From: Euclidia mi
Lineage: Eukaryota > Arthropoda > Insecta > Lepidoptera > Erebidae
Direction of reading: 5' to 3'
Length of the DNA: 64,000 bases
Assembly (NCBI GenBank): GCA_944739405.2
Contig: OX123196.2
Location: forward strand, 52,986,196-53,050,195
The position numbers and the translations under genes were made by a program. This document shows positions 11,121-22,236 of the stretch, piece after piece. Position 1 is the first letter of the stretch, and each line of letters begins with the position of its first letter. A model generated the notes under the pieces. The model ran no database searches and was not told the origin of the DNA. It was given only the letters and a program-made list of their open reading frames with translations.

Positions 11121-12317
11121 AAAAATACTTGGTCTCTTCACTCCACTTTAAGCGATCACGCCTTGAAACTAAATAATTTATATTGGGTTTTCTTGTGGCC
11201 CTGCACCCAAAAATAGAGCTCCGTCAACTTCCCTCATGAGCATTATGCAGCCAGAGTCACTAAACGCTAAACAAACGAGCCTTCCATGTCGAGATTTCGG
11301 CAGAGTGTATTTTACAAATATGTACCTATAGTCTATATGATTTCGGCAAAAGTGAGTATTTAACAAAAATGTATTGTCAACATAAAATATGTCACTAGCA
11401 GATAAATATTTTAAATAACTCGTCTAAACTAGAGTAACTCACTCAATTTAAGTCGCACGAGAGGTTCATACAACTTGAAATTATATCTCAAGAAGAGCAT
11501 ACCATCTTAACCCTGTAACTCCAGCCACAGAATATATACAAGTACTAAAGTACAGAAGATTCACTTGTCAAACCAATTTATTGAAATTGCGACTCTTGCT
11601 ACTAAGCAACAAAGTGCAATTCAGCTCGCATAAGCACTCAGTGCCTAATGCGATATTCACCTAACCGTTCCTGTTCTTTTCTAACACATAACGCTGTCGC
11701 TGTCTGGCGCGGAGTGGCGCGCTAGGGTTATCGACTTGCCGCTGCAACTATAATATTTTTTCATCGTCTATCTACCTACTTGACCACGTACCTAATAATA
11801 AATAATTATCCTTTAAGCATTCTATCCCACTATTTGAGCTCGTAGAACAAAAACCACAAAAATTCTGGTCGTTTACATTTTTACTATACTGATTCTTAGT
11901 TATTTCCTAAACGCGTGGACTGATTTACATGATTCAAACAGATAAAATGGTTTTTGACCTAGATCTTTAATTTGACACCATAATCGTTGAGATATCTCAA
12001 CAAACAAAAAATCTTATTTTCAAGTTGCTCTCGTAAAATAAATAAAATCAAATTTTCAAGTCGCTTTCGACACACAGTTAATTGAGCAATACTTTGCATT
12101 AGACTTGTGATGATATATTTTTGTTGTTAAAGGCGTTTATATAATTTGAACAGTGTATGAACACGGTGCGTGAGAATACAGAGCGGTCGCACTCGTTGCG
12201 TGACGTCTAATGTGAGCGGCGCGCGGCAACCCACTAATCCAATCCGAGTCGACATGGTCGGCCGAGGTACTTGTAAGTTTGTACCTAAAATGCGAAGTGC
12301 GCCAGGCCTGCCCCAGC
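11121..12317. other. unassigned DNA, GC-richer at its right end
   Basis: I recognise no gene. The last 200 bases (12130-12317) are GC- and CpG-richer than their surroundings and are open in several frames on both strands, but no frame shows a known domain. It could be a promoter-proximal patch or repeat relic. I cannot decide. Confidence 0.35.
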
Positions 12318-12321
12318 TTAA

Positions 12322-13396
12322 CCTCTGGAACGCAGGCGGGACATACGTATGTCCCAGGAAAATTTGTTCCGTCCAGCGCTTGTGGGAAACACGTATGTCC
12401 CGCAACGACAGCGCCATGTTTCACTACTTGAAATTACGTTAAAATAATTCCACCAATAAGATTATGTTCCACTATTGCAAAGTATGAATATTCTTTTTAA
12501 TTCTGCATTGTAATTGGTTGTCATTTTTTATAGACTTTTTTTGCAATAAAAACGACTGAAAATTGTTTGCCAGAAGTTCGATTTCGCGCGCGTTAGAGTG
12601 ACGACAGATCTGCTTTGAAAAAAGTGTAGCGTCGCAATCTCGTAATTTCACTATATGTGTTATATGTCATTATACTCGGAAACTAATCTTGTTTGCTATA
12701 AAATATAGTTAAGATATGATCATTGTATAAATTATAACGAAAAACGATTTTCAAAATATCATTATCAAAAATGGCGGCAAGTTGTAAATACACCCGTCCG
12801 CATTTCAGTTTTGTAAGATTAGGTAGTTAGAAGTCGGTACTATTACTCATAACCTTTCTTATTTATCACAAACTAATGTGTAAATAATAATAAAATAATA
12901 AACTCATGTTTTTGATATTTACGAAAGTGTATCTAAGTCGGCACAGTTTCGCGCGCGATTATGGCGGCCGTTTCGTATTCCGATGATGTGTTTAAACTTT
13001 TGTTGATTTATAAAAATATAAGTGAAGTTGATATTAACTGTTGATTAAATTCAATAATTCATTAAGTAAGGTATATAAAGTGATGTGAATAATTGCTAAA
13101 ATGCTAAATATTTGTGAGATAGTGTGTGTTAAAAGTTTTATTGAAGAGGATTTTTTCATGTTTTCGAGTTTTATTTCAACGAACTGCAGAGAAAAGGTAA
13201 TTATACATCATATATCTATAATAAGTTTTCTAAGCATATTTCAAGGATGCAAAAACCGTCATTATTTTTGTGATACGTTGAAAACTTACTGAGATATAGG
13301 TAAAATAATGACGCCGGTCAGCTGTTGCTCGATCAAGAGGTAAAGCAGCCTGCACTACCGGCCATTTTTTATTTTTTACGTCCCGCGCGGGAGGGG
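12322..13396. mobile_element. possible TTAA-flanked non-autonomous DNA element
   Basis: TTAA stands at both edges (12318-12321 and 13397-13400). The inside ends read CCTCTGGAACGCAGGCGGGAC on the left and, reverse-complemented, CCCCTCCCGCGCGGGAC on the right. They agree as CCYCT then GCGGGAC with gaps. This is piggyBac-like in target and end style. GCGCGCG and ATGGCGGC words recur inside. No transposase frame is present. The terminal match is short, so the call is tentative. Confidence 0.4.
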
Positions 13397-13436
13397 TTAA
13401 CCTAGCATCAATATTGAGCTTCCTACAAAATATAAG

Positions 13437-13617
13437 CCCCCTTAGCCAGATGGCATTCGATCAACGACATCGATAATCGCTATGTGCAAAAATGTATGGA
13501 ACTGACATAAGCCTTCGTTATATCACGTGGTCAACGAAGAAGGAATTCCTTATGTTGCCAAGGCAACCAAGCGTTAGCAAAAGTAGATATCAGAGCGAAT
13601 GCCGTTTGGCTAGGGCC
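13437..13617. mobile_element. MITE with about 25-bp inverted ends
   Basis: The left end CCTTAGCCAGATGGCATTCG and the reverse complement of the right end CCCTAGCCAAACGGCATTCG match over about 24 bases with few differences. TAAG lies outside each edge, a possible target duplication. Length is about 181 bp with no coding capacity. Superfamily not assigned. Confidence 0.6.
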
Positions 13618-13959
13618 TAAGAGCAGTTAAAAGAGCAGCGAAACTAGAGCTTGCTTTAAAATAGCATTTCAAAATTGCGGAGTGAATGACAATATCCGCT
13701 GGCGAGAAAAGGCCACCGCAAGATATTGACGCTACTGTAGTAGCTAGGCTTTATATAATGTAGGGTTTAATAAATTGCCGATAAGACCTTTTATGTCTTT
13801 TTAAGCTAAGGAAGGCTGTTTACCGGTGTTCATTAATCATCGGTATGAGAAACTTACTCGTATAATGTTTATGGTTTTCGCGGATTGACATCGTATTTCG
13901 TTATAGTTTCTACAAGCGCTTCTAGTTATAGACAGATTATTTATTCTTCAGGCTTCAGG

Positions 13960-14036
13960 TTTTATTCGTTCTTGCGTTATTGACTAACAGGCAATGCACA
14001 GCCGAAACTACTGGGCGCTATGTCTAGCATCCTCTA
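13960..14036 (+). mobile_element. Helitron 3' fragment
   Basis: This is the 1932-2140 Helitron family in the opposite orientation and internally deleted. It has CTTGCGTTATTGACTAACAG, then GCCGAAACTACTGGGCGC, then the CCTCTAG end, followed by a host T. The hairpin region is missing. Confidence 0.55.
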
Positions 14037-14099
14037 GTGTTTAATAAAGGTCACGCTCACACTACTAGTTATAAATTGCCCAAACAACAAGCATCCAGA

Positions 14100-14215
14100 T
14101 TTGGCACAAATCTTTGTAGGTCACACAAATATATTGTGTATGAGCATCAAACCCACAACATTGAGCGCAGTGCACACCTTTGAGCTTTGATGTAACCACT
14201 GTAACCACTATTTCA
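14100..14215 (-). mobile_element. degenerate SINE, same class as at 17.9 and 56.3 kb
   Basis: On the minus strand it contains GTGGTTAC, then TGCGCTCAATGTTGTGGGTT as a decayed B-box region, then TTTGTGTGACC. The order matches the better-preserved copies at 17.74-17.97 kb and 56.32-56.54 kb. Confidence 0.5.
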
Positions 14216-15767
14216 GTCTATACACTCAAAACAAACATTCAACATCACAAAATCAAATATTATAATCAGATTATCATGTACTAGAATATTAAAGCGTCTG
14301 TCTCTACAATGGGACGGCTGAGCGTCAGAAACTTTCCAACTCTCACTAAGTAGATACATACTGTAAGACAAAGTTAGTTGGAACAGAAAATGACCTGCAA
14401 CTTGTTCGTCAGCTATGTAATGTGACGATGTGAAACATTTTCAAAAGCCTGCTTGACTTATACTTGTACTTGGAGATATTATTTTTCTTAGCTGTATGAA
14501 TTTTACTACTTCATAATTTTATATTCATCCATAACATTTATTTAACTGACGTTTGTGTGATATGTAGAGGTATTATACTATTATAATATGCTAAAAAAAC
14601 GTGAAAATGTTCAATCAAGCAATTGAAGTTTAGAAACAGGTTTCAGAGTTTGAATGATGTTTTAAGTCAAAGAGACACTCGTAGGCTAAGTAGTGGGCAA
14701 AAGTTCAAGTGGTAGTATTTATTAAAATTCAATGCGTGCAGTGTGGAAACAGAAATACTAGAATTATTCTAATACAAAGATTTCATAAATATCTTTTTCC
14801 ATATAATATAACATACGAAGCAAATGAAAATGCTCTATTATTATTCTTGAAAGTTTCCAAAGTCTTAGTTTGTGACTCACAAAACTAAATGAAAACGAAT
14901 TCAACATTTTCAATATAAGTTTGCTACAAGCGCCAGTGAATGATAGTTTGAACTGGGTAGTTAGACTTATTACTTAGCTAGTAGTTCAAGCGGTCTGTCA
15001 AAGAAAGAGCTACGGATTGTAGGGAACTTTACTAAGATAAATAGAGAGATGATTATTACTCAAGAAAAATGGCGTCAAATAATACAGTTTATGCTTTAAT
15101 TTTATTGTAACATGCTGATAGGAACATCTTTTATCTATTTCTGATTTTACTATGACAATATTTAAAAGGATAAGTGTATATCTAAAAGCCAAGAAATATA
15201 AAAGCTATATACTGGGCATTGACGACATAGAACTTAAATTATACCTCACCGTCATTGAAAATATCGACCATTGAAAAAACCGTGGCACATAATAGTCATA
15301 GATATTTTTATTTCTATTAAAATTAAAGATAATTCTCTAAAAACTTACTTTATAATTTTCAATAAACATAGCATTATACATAGTTAGACCGTTAGATTAC
15401 CTTTTACACAAGTTATAAGTACAGAGAAGATGAGTAGGTTCTAATATTTTCGAATATTTAGCGCCAAAAAGATACTGGCCATTTTTGTTTTGTATCCAAA
15501 GTTCAAATTACTGAAAATCTCCTTTAAAGAGACGTTCGTTATACAATTTTTACAACTTAGCATTTTATTTATTCGAAAAAAGTTTAAATCGGTATATTCG
15601 TTAGCAAAATAAGGCCTGAAAGTTTTCTAAAAGCTGTTACAAGTAAAATGCTCTTATCATTCGAACAATTTAAAAGAATATTTTTGTAGTAAATTCTTTA
15701 AGACATTCAATAATAAAAATACTTACAAAATATATATTATTTATTAAGAATTTTCTGTTTCCCACGG
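14216..15767. other. unassigned AT-rich DNA
   Basis: No supported gene, RNA or repeat. The few short reading frames have no recognisable features. Confidence 0.4.
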
Positions 15768-15945
15768 CTTCATCCGCGTTATTTTCGGTGTATCGACAAC
15801 AGCGCCTATAATAAATTTACCGCCTATATTTTGCCCTACAAAGTCCTCTATTTTATAGTGAAACTCACATTTAAATCTGTTTAGTTATTCTCAAGAGTAC
15901 CCCGGACAAACAGAAAGACACACGGACAAATATTCTTTTTATTAA
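15768..15945 (-). mobile_element. degenerate Helitron-type repeat
   Basis: CCCACGGCTTCATCCGCG at the left resembles the hairpin end of lepidopteran CTAG-ending Helitrons (stem-like CGG ... CCG). The right part AATCTGTTTAGTTATTCTCAA and ACAAACAGAAAGACACACGG resembles their body. The terminal CTAG and TC are not seen. Tentative. Confidence 0.35.
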
Positions 15946-15985
15946 AGATTGTTTAAGACTTGGCATCGTGTAACTAATTATATGT

Positions 15986-16660
15986 GTTGCAGTCAAAACT
16001 CTTAACCAGTCAATAGTACTATTGACTAGCAAAATCAGTCAAAAGTACTTTTGACCGTATGCTTTAGTCAAAAATACTTTTGACTAAAATAACAGTTAAA
16101 AGTACTTTTGCCCAATGGAGCTGGTTAAAAGTACTTTTGACTAACCTACCTACTTATTATGAAAAGTTATGTCGCCCAATAAGCTAAGTAGACGGAGCTC
16201 TGTTTTGCAGGGCTCATATTTTCGAGTGCGGGGTCACAAGAGAACCTAACATAACCTATTAGGTATTATGAAAAGTTCTCGTCCGCCCCGGATACTTAGT
16301 TATGTGTAGGTACTTACCTAATAATAATAGGTTATGTTAGGTTCTCTTGTGACCCAGTACTCGAAAATAGGTGCCCTGCGAGGTAGGGCTCCGTACTTAG
16401 CTTATTGGGCGACTAGGTAATTTTTATTCACATCTAACGAGTTAATAGTGGTTTTGACTGATGCTTTATTGCAGTTAAAACTACTTTTGACGAAGAGCGT
16501 CAGTCAAAAGTCCTTTTAACTGCAAAATGAACATTTACATAACCAATAATTTTCAGTCAAAACCACTTTTGACCAATCTGTTCAGTCAAAAGTAAAAAAA
16601 CTTTTGACTGATTTTGCTAGTCAATAGTACTTTTGACTGGTTAAGAGTTTTGACTGCAAC
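15986..16660. mobile_element. 675-bp foldback element built of AAAAGTACTTTT words
   Basis: The ends are inverted copies: GTTGCAGTCAAAACTCTTAA from 15986 and its complement ending at 16660. The pairing continues about 55-60 bases through CAAAATCAGTCAAAAG. Inside lie at least four near-palindromes of the form (A)AAAAGTACTTTT(T). A second nested inverted repeat follows: GTCGCCCAATAAGCTAAGTA at 16169 pairs with TACTTAGCTTATTGGGCGAC near 16394-16413, and GGTCACAAGAGAACCTAACA pairs with TGTTAGGTTCTCTTGTGACC. No ORF. Almost the whole element can fold into one long cruciform. Confidence 0.7.
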
Positions 16661-17549
16661 ATATGCAAGTCGAAAAACATAGTCGAAAAATCACAGACAG
16701 GCCCTTCAATTTGATTATATGTATATAGGAAATTGAAACTTAAACGCAATACTTACAACGCTTCCGCAACATAACACTTTCTGCATCTGCATCCAATTTA
16801 ATCTTTATCTCAGAGAACTCGAAGGATCAACTTAACCAATTGCTTGTGAACTGAAGCTGGAATACCTTCTAAATTGTCGGTCAGTGTGCTTAGTGGAGTG
16901 TGTCTGTATCATGGTGTTTAAACTATGAACTGAAGAGGTCACCAGCTAACTTAGTTTAACAAAGCATAGTTAGGCTCGATTATTGAACTATAATCACCAG
17001 TAATATTGTGTTTGATGCGCTTTTTGGTCGAAACGGCTGAGCCGAATTTTCTGAATTTCAGCATTGAATTAGATTAGACCACGCTGATGGACATCGTGAT
17101 ATAGTCCTCTCCGGTAGACTGCGACTTGACAGCAGTTGCTGATACTTGTATATAGTCGTTTCTTCCTTATTGTTTGATAGATGGCTTCAGTTTTAAGAAG
17201 AGATAATTATGTAGCAGACGTGCAGTGAAAGCTACATACTTAATACATATTTGGCTTTCAAAGAGTAGTATTCCTAGTACCGACTACAGAGTACGCTAGT
17301 CTAAATCTGAAACTCAAATTGAAATACAAAATTCAATAAAACAGTGTAACGTTCCAAGAACACTATTATCATATTTTATACAGCATCGATAAATTTTTAT
17401 TATTATTCAACATCTGCATAAATATGCCGTGATACCTTTAGAAGCTTTGCTGAATATTCTGTGTGCGGAAAAGCCCTAGATTACAAGCACTGGATTTGTC
17501 GTCACATAAATTTACTGAATGTCGGGCGCGGTTTCGTCAGCAGGCATTA
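16661..17549. other. unassigned DNA
   Basis: No gene or repeat structure recognised. Confidence 0.4.
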
Positions 17550-17553
17550 TTAA

Positions 17554-17632
17554 CCCCTTGTATGCCGGAACGCAGATCTACGCGAGACACAATGGCTTTT
17601 TAATTGTGTCTGGCATTCCGGCATACAAGAGG
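17554..17632. mobile_element. 79-bp TTAA-flanked miniature element
   Basis: TTAA at 17550-17553 and 17633-17636 flanks a 79-bp body. The left end CCCCTTGTATGCCGGAA and the complement of the right end CCTCTTGTATGCCGGAA match at 16 of 17 bases. A second inverted pair, GACACAAT and ATTGTGTC, sits inside. The TTAA target and CCCCT-type end resemble the larger elements at 45.8 kb and 58.2 kb. Confidence 0.7.
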
Positions 17633-17701
17633 TTAATATGGTTTCACGTCTCTGTACGACAGTAAATATTGGTACAGGTATATTGGACGCCCTGATTTCA
17701 T

Positions 17702-18002
17702 AATCAACACGGAACTACAAAAAAAATCTTTCTTTTCTTTTTTCTTTTTTAAATGACAGCTCCCGCACTAGGAATAAATCCTGTGTCGCGGGGGACTTTA
17801 CAAATATACAACCAACGGACACAATGAACACCCAGGCTCGAAACAACAATTTATGAATCACACAAAGTGTTGTCTCATGTGGGAATCGAACCCACAACAC
17901 TCGGCGCAGTGTCAAGCGGCGCGGCGAGGCGACCGCTTAAACCACTACGCCAACGGTGCAGCCAGTGCTATTATTATCCTTTTTTGTAGTTCCGTGTTGA
18001 TT
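17702..18002. mobile_element. inverted-repeat-bounded unit carrying a SINE
   Basis: AATCAACACGGAACTACAAAA (from 17702) and its exact reverse complement (ending at 18002) bound 301 bp. The perfect pairing is at least 22 bases. Between them lies an antisense SINE. Either a MITE was invaded by a SINE, or the arms belong to a composite family. Confidence 0.65.
17740..17968 (-). mobile_element. tRNA-derived SINE, nearly complete
   Basis: On the minus strand: A box TGGCGTAGTGG (complement of 17942-17952), B box GGTTCGATTCCC (complement of about 17881-17892), then CAACACTTTGTGTGATTCAT, then CCCCCGCGACACAGGATT and a pyrimidine/A-rich end. It has the same order as the plus-strand copy at 56.32 kb. 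Confidence 0.75.
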
Positions 18003-18159
18003 TCGAAATTATTTTCAAATAGAACGGATTTCGTAAAAACCGACTGCTCTTAAATAAATCGAAAATAACCCTCTACTAAAGTGATGTAGTGATGTGTGCA
18101 AAATACATATTATGTAGGTGTAAACTAAAGTTCTTTATAAATATTATGCAGGGTGCAAT

Positions 18160-18430
18160 AGAACTACCTACCAATTGAACATACATACCCCATGTTTCTT
18201 TCATCATCATCTTCATCCTATCCGTTGTCCTGGTCGATCCAAGAAATTCACATTTGAGCCCGGGTTCCGCTTTCCGACTATGCTGGCTGCGCTTCGCATG
18301 GTCCTCCACATCACTAGTGTTTGGTCGATTAGCATGTATTTCATACCTTGCGATGCGCCATCAAGGCAACATTTATTAATGCTGTCCCCGTTAAGTGGTG
18401 CCCGGCGAAGGAGACACCATCTTTTTGTTT
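18160..18430 (-). mobile_element. diverged GATGAT-tailed repeat
   Basis: ATCATCATCTTCATCC followed by TTTGAGCCCGGGTTCCGCTTTC on the plus strand is the reversed tail of the SINE class seen at 28.9 kb and 39.65 kb. The remaining body is hard to align. Confidence 0.35.
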
Positions 18431-18839
18431 TATTGAAACATTTTAAATTACAATTTTTGTGTAAATTGTAATAGCATTTACATTCTCTTTAAAATATTGG
18501 ATTCATCTGTTGCGGGCTCACATATAATGGTATTGTAGAATATCTGGCAAAACCCATTTGAGGTTTCATGAATTTAATTTTAACCGCGAATATAATTTTC
18601 CTTGAACCACGTCACGTACGATCACAATACGAACATATCTTTGAATATCCATCTCAATACCGAGTGAATGTCATTAAATCCCAACATTCACGAGAATCAC
18701 GAGATATAACACCAAAGTCAAGCATATCTCATGCACCAACAGTGAAACAAAGGATCGACGTTTCAATTCTATTTGGGAACGTTAAGTAATTACTTTGAGC
18801 ACTCGAGCGTTCGACATATCATATGTATTGAAACATTTA

Positions 18840-19640
18840 CGGCTCGGCCACGACCTACAGCGGTAGTAAAAAATCTGGGCTTAATCATTGATTCTACCCT
18901 TTCCTGGCTATCACAGGTGCAAGAAGTGAGTCGTAAGATATTTGCTTCGGCAGGTTCATTGCGAAGACTTAGGAATTTTCTTCCTACTGCCACCGAAATT
19001 GCACTTGCAAACTGTCTTCTATTACCCATTATTGATTATGCAGATGTCAGCTATCCAGATCTCGCCGAAAATCAACTAGACAAACTTGAGCGCCTTCAAA
19101 TTTGTATATGATTCATATTTGGATTACGTAAATACGATCATGTCTCACAATTTCGAACACAACTCAAGTGGTTACCCATATGATTTCTATACAATACTAG
19201 AGGACGCCAGCAGCTACGCCTGCATTTTTTTTAAATTTACCCGTTTTGGCCGATCCCGTGGGAATTTCGGGAAATCCCTTCTTAGTGCACCCCTACGGTC
19301 TCCAAGGAACATACATGCCAAATTTCAGCTTCCTGCGCCCAATAGTTTCGGATGTAGTGTGTCTGTCAGTCAGTCAGTAACGCAAGGATTTTATATATTA
19401 AGATATTGTTTAACGCTTCAACTCTATCCTATCTTAAAGGACGATTTGAATTCCTACATGATACGCATAATCGTTATTTAAGGTCATCAGAAAATTTAAA
19501 GCTGAAGATGCTGGCTCATTGCACGGATTTTTATGATAAATTGTTTTGTGTTACTGCTGTTCGCCTATGGAATGATCTCTCATTACATAAAAGACAGGCT
19601 CAGACGGTAACAAATTTCAAATCCTTAGTCAAGGATATCA
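18840..19640 (+). pseudogene. LINE reverse transcriptase C-terminal fragment (copy 1), split by a Helitron
   Basis: The translation reads VKNLGLIIDSTLSW, then SAGSLRRLRNFLP, LPIIDYADVSY and KLERLQ. After the Helitron (19197-19403) it resumes with ILFNASTLSYLKGRF and AVRLWNDL. Each block matches the same position in copy 2 (20013-21854). A stop (TGA near 19108) and a small deletion just before the Helitron also break it. It covers the thumb and C-terminal part of a LINE pol only. Confidence 0.75.
19197..19403 (-). mobile_element. non-autonomous Helitron inside a LINE, copy 2
   Basis: Minus strand: starts TCTTAATATATAAAATCC, ends GGCGTCCTCTAG, inserted between A19196 and T19404. Removing it gives CTATACAATATATTGTTTAA, which aligns without a gap to CTGTATAATATCCTATTCAA in the second LINE copy (about 21594-21613). 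So there is no target duplication. Hairpin stem GCAG/CTGC near the CTAG end. Confidence 0.85.
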
Positions 19641-19659
19641 TATATACCTATCACTATGA

Positions 19660-22234
19660 TATTTCCTGTTCTAATACACACATACATAGACTTACGCCTG
19701 TTTCCCGGAGGGGTAGGGTACGTACCCCTAAAGTAAAACCGAGAGTTATTATGCAACGCAATTTTAGTGACATGGATCCTTCGCTGCTCTGCGAAGACGC
19801 TCGCAAAATTGATTGGTCTCCTTTGCTTATCTAAGACTGTGTGGACGCTAAACTGCAGATATTTACAGAGAACATAATACAGCTCTATGATAAAAATGCT
19901 CCAATACGCCCCATAAAGTTGAAACACTTGCCAGCGCCTTGGCTGACACAAGATATTAAAAACTTATTATCTAAAAAAGCTGCGGCCAAAGCGACGATCT
20001 ACTTCTATAAACTTGGAGAAATATGTTAATGTAAGAAATCTTTGCAACAAGGTGTGTAGGAAAGCACAACGCCAGCATATCCATAACTCTGTTCAAAACG
20101 GAGATCCGGCTAAGGTCTGGAAATTTCTTAAAAAACTGGGAGTCGGCAAGTCGCGCGATGAAGTCCATCTTAAAGACATAGATATAAATTTTCTAAACGT
20201 ACATTTCACAGCTTCGTCCAATTTTGATGGGACCACTAAAACAAATACCTTACTAGATCTTTCAAAAATCCCAACTCCCAGTTATTCTCCTTTTGTTTTC
20301 GAGCAATTTACTTGTTGTGATGTTAAAAAGAGCATAATTGCAATCTCATCCAATGCCGTTGGTAGTGACTGTATCAGTCGAAACATTATTCTTCCTATCC
20401 TTGATGAAATCCTTTCTATCCTGTGCCATATTCTAAATTATTCTATAACTACCGGTATCTTTCCCTCAGCTTGGAAAGATGCGCAAATAATTCCTCTCCC
20501 GAAGAATCCGAAACTATCTTCCTTCTCCGATTACCGCCCTATATCTATACTGCCATTCCTGTCCAAAGTTCTTGAGCGTCTGATACATAAACAACTTTCC
20601 ACATTCCTTACTAAGAACGCTCTCCTAAATCCCTTCCAATCTGGTTTTCGTCCTGGACATAGTACTGCCACCGCACTGGTACATATTACTGATGAGATAA
20701 GACTGGGCATGGATAGTGGAAAGCTCACGCTTCTGTCCATACTTGATTTTAGCAATGCTTTCAACACCGTAGATTTCCACATCCTGCTTGGCATACTTCG
20801 CTCTATTAACATATCTCCAACGGTGATTGACTGGTTTCATAGTTATCTGTTTGGGCGGCGACAGCGTATACGCGTTGAGGAATCGTACTCTTCTTGGTGT
20901 AATACGACTGCTGGTGTTCCACAGGGTGGCGTTTTATCTCCGTTACTTTTCGCAATTTTTATAAATTCTATCTCACAACAGTTAATTTCGTCCTACCACC
21001 TTTATGCAGACGACTTACAAATTTACTCGCAGGCACCACTAGAATCGGTAGGAGATGTATTTTCTGATATAAACTCGGACTTAGCACAAATCTGTGAGTG
21101 GAGTAAAATGTATGGGCTCAAGATTAATGCATCTAAAACGCAAATAATCCTTATCGGCAGTCCCAGAATGATCTCTAAGTTAAATTGGTCAATGCTGCCT
21201 GAGATTAAATTCGACGGCAACGTATTAGCTTTTACTGATCACGTGAAAAATTTGGGGTTATGCATGGATAAAACTTTATCCTGGGGGTATCAAATGCAGG
21301 AGACTAGTCGAAAACTATTCGCGTCAGCAGGCTCGTTGCGCAGGCTGCGGAATTTTCTCCCAACGTCCACTAAAATTGCGCTTGCACAGTCATTACTTTT
21401 CCCAGTACTCGATTATGCTGATGTCAGCTATATTGACCTCACTGAGGAGCAACTTGATAAACTTGAGCGTCTCCAAAACTTTTGTATCAGATTCATATTT
21501 GGATTACGTAAATATGATCATGTATCAGAATTTCGTAGCAAACTCAAGTGGCTCCCAATTCGTCTTCGCAGGAATACTCACATTCTTACATTACTGTATA
21601 ATATCCTATTCAACCCGGACACCCCTTCGTATCGCAAAGAACGTTTTAAGTTCATTCATGACACACATGCAAAGTTTCTGAGGTCGTCTAAGGATCTGAG
21701 GCTGCAGATGCCAACACATTCCACAAATTTTTATGACAAATCCTTTACTGTGCAAGCAGTACGCTTGTGGAATGCGTTGCCGATAGAAATTAGGCAAGCA
21801 AACTCGCTTGGCATATTCAAAAGCGCGATAAAACAGCATTACTTGGCTATGTAACTGAATTTTTATACTCTATTCAGTTCAATGTATCTATGTATTTTGT
21901 ATAGCTATATGTATACTATATTTATTTATGTATTTATATATTTATGTATTGATGTATTTATGTACTTATGTATTTATCTATTTATGTACTTGTGATATAC
22001 TATTTTGATGTACTTATGTATGTATATATGGATCCTTACTTCATTTTATGACTGCACCACTGTTTTTATTTATCTGATCTCTTCTAGTCCATCCCAAGGT
22101 TGCCTGGAAGAAATTGCTTATAGCGATAAGGCCGCCTATTGTACATTTGTAAAATTGTATAACATTATATGTAGCATTTGTATTCTATATGGTACAATAA
22201 AGAATTTTCTATCTATCTATCTATCTATCTATCT
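19660..22234 (+). mobile_element. LINE copy 2 with (ATCT)n tail
   Basis: It starts inside the linker after the endonuclease (the endonuclease itself is missing) and runs through the reverse transcriptase. The 3' UTR has TATGTATTTATG-type repeats and CCAAGGTTGCCTGGAAGAAA, and ends in an (ATCT)n tail at 22210-22234. It lies directly behind copy 1 in the same orientation. The joint carries the motif CATAGACTTACGCCTGTTTC, a common lepidopteran repeat word. Confidence 0.65.
19706..21854 (+). pseudogene. LINE reverse transcriptase (copy 2), frameshifted near its start
   Basis: The linker region (MQRNFSDMD onward) is interrupted by TAA at 19832-19834 and shifts frame near 20013-20030. From 20013 to 21854 the frame is open (613 codons). 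Motifs: YRPISILPFLSKVLERLI, FRPGHSTATAL, ILDFSNAFNTVDFHILL, GVPQGGVLSPLLFAIFIN, catalytic YADD near residue 331, KTQIILIG, FIFGLRKYDHVSEF, AVRLWNALP. It is a non-LTR pol of the broad CR1/Jockey-like group; I do not assign the clade. The RT core is intact, but the protein lacks its endonuclease. Confidence 0.8.
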
Positions 22235-22236
22235 GG

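Noticed and set aside
12127..12442. Three overlapping reading frames on both strands
   Set aside because: Open on both strands because of higher GC content. No domain, and they cross the edge of a TTAA-bounded repeat.
16000..16660. CRISPR-like spaced AAAAGTACTTTT repeats
   Set aside because: Spacing is irregular, the words are themselves palindromic and the whole lies within inverted ends. The context is an animal genome. A foldback element explains it.
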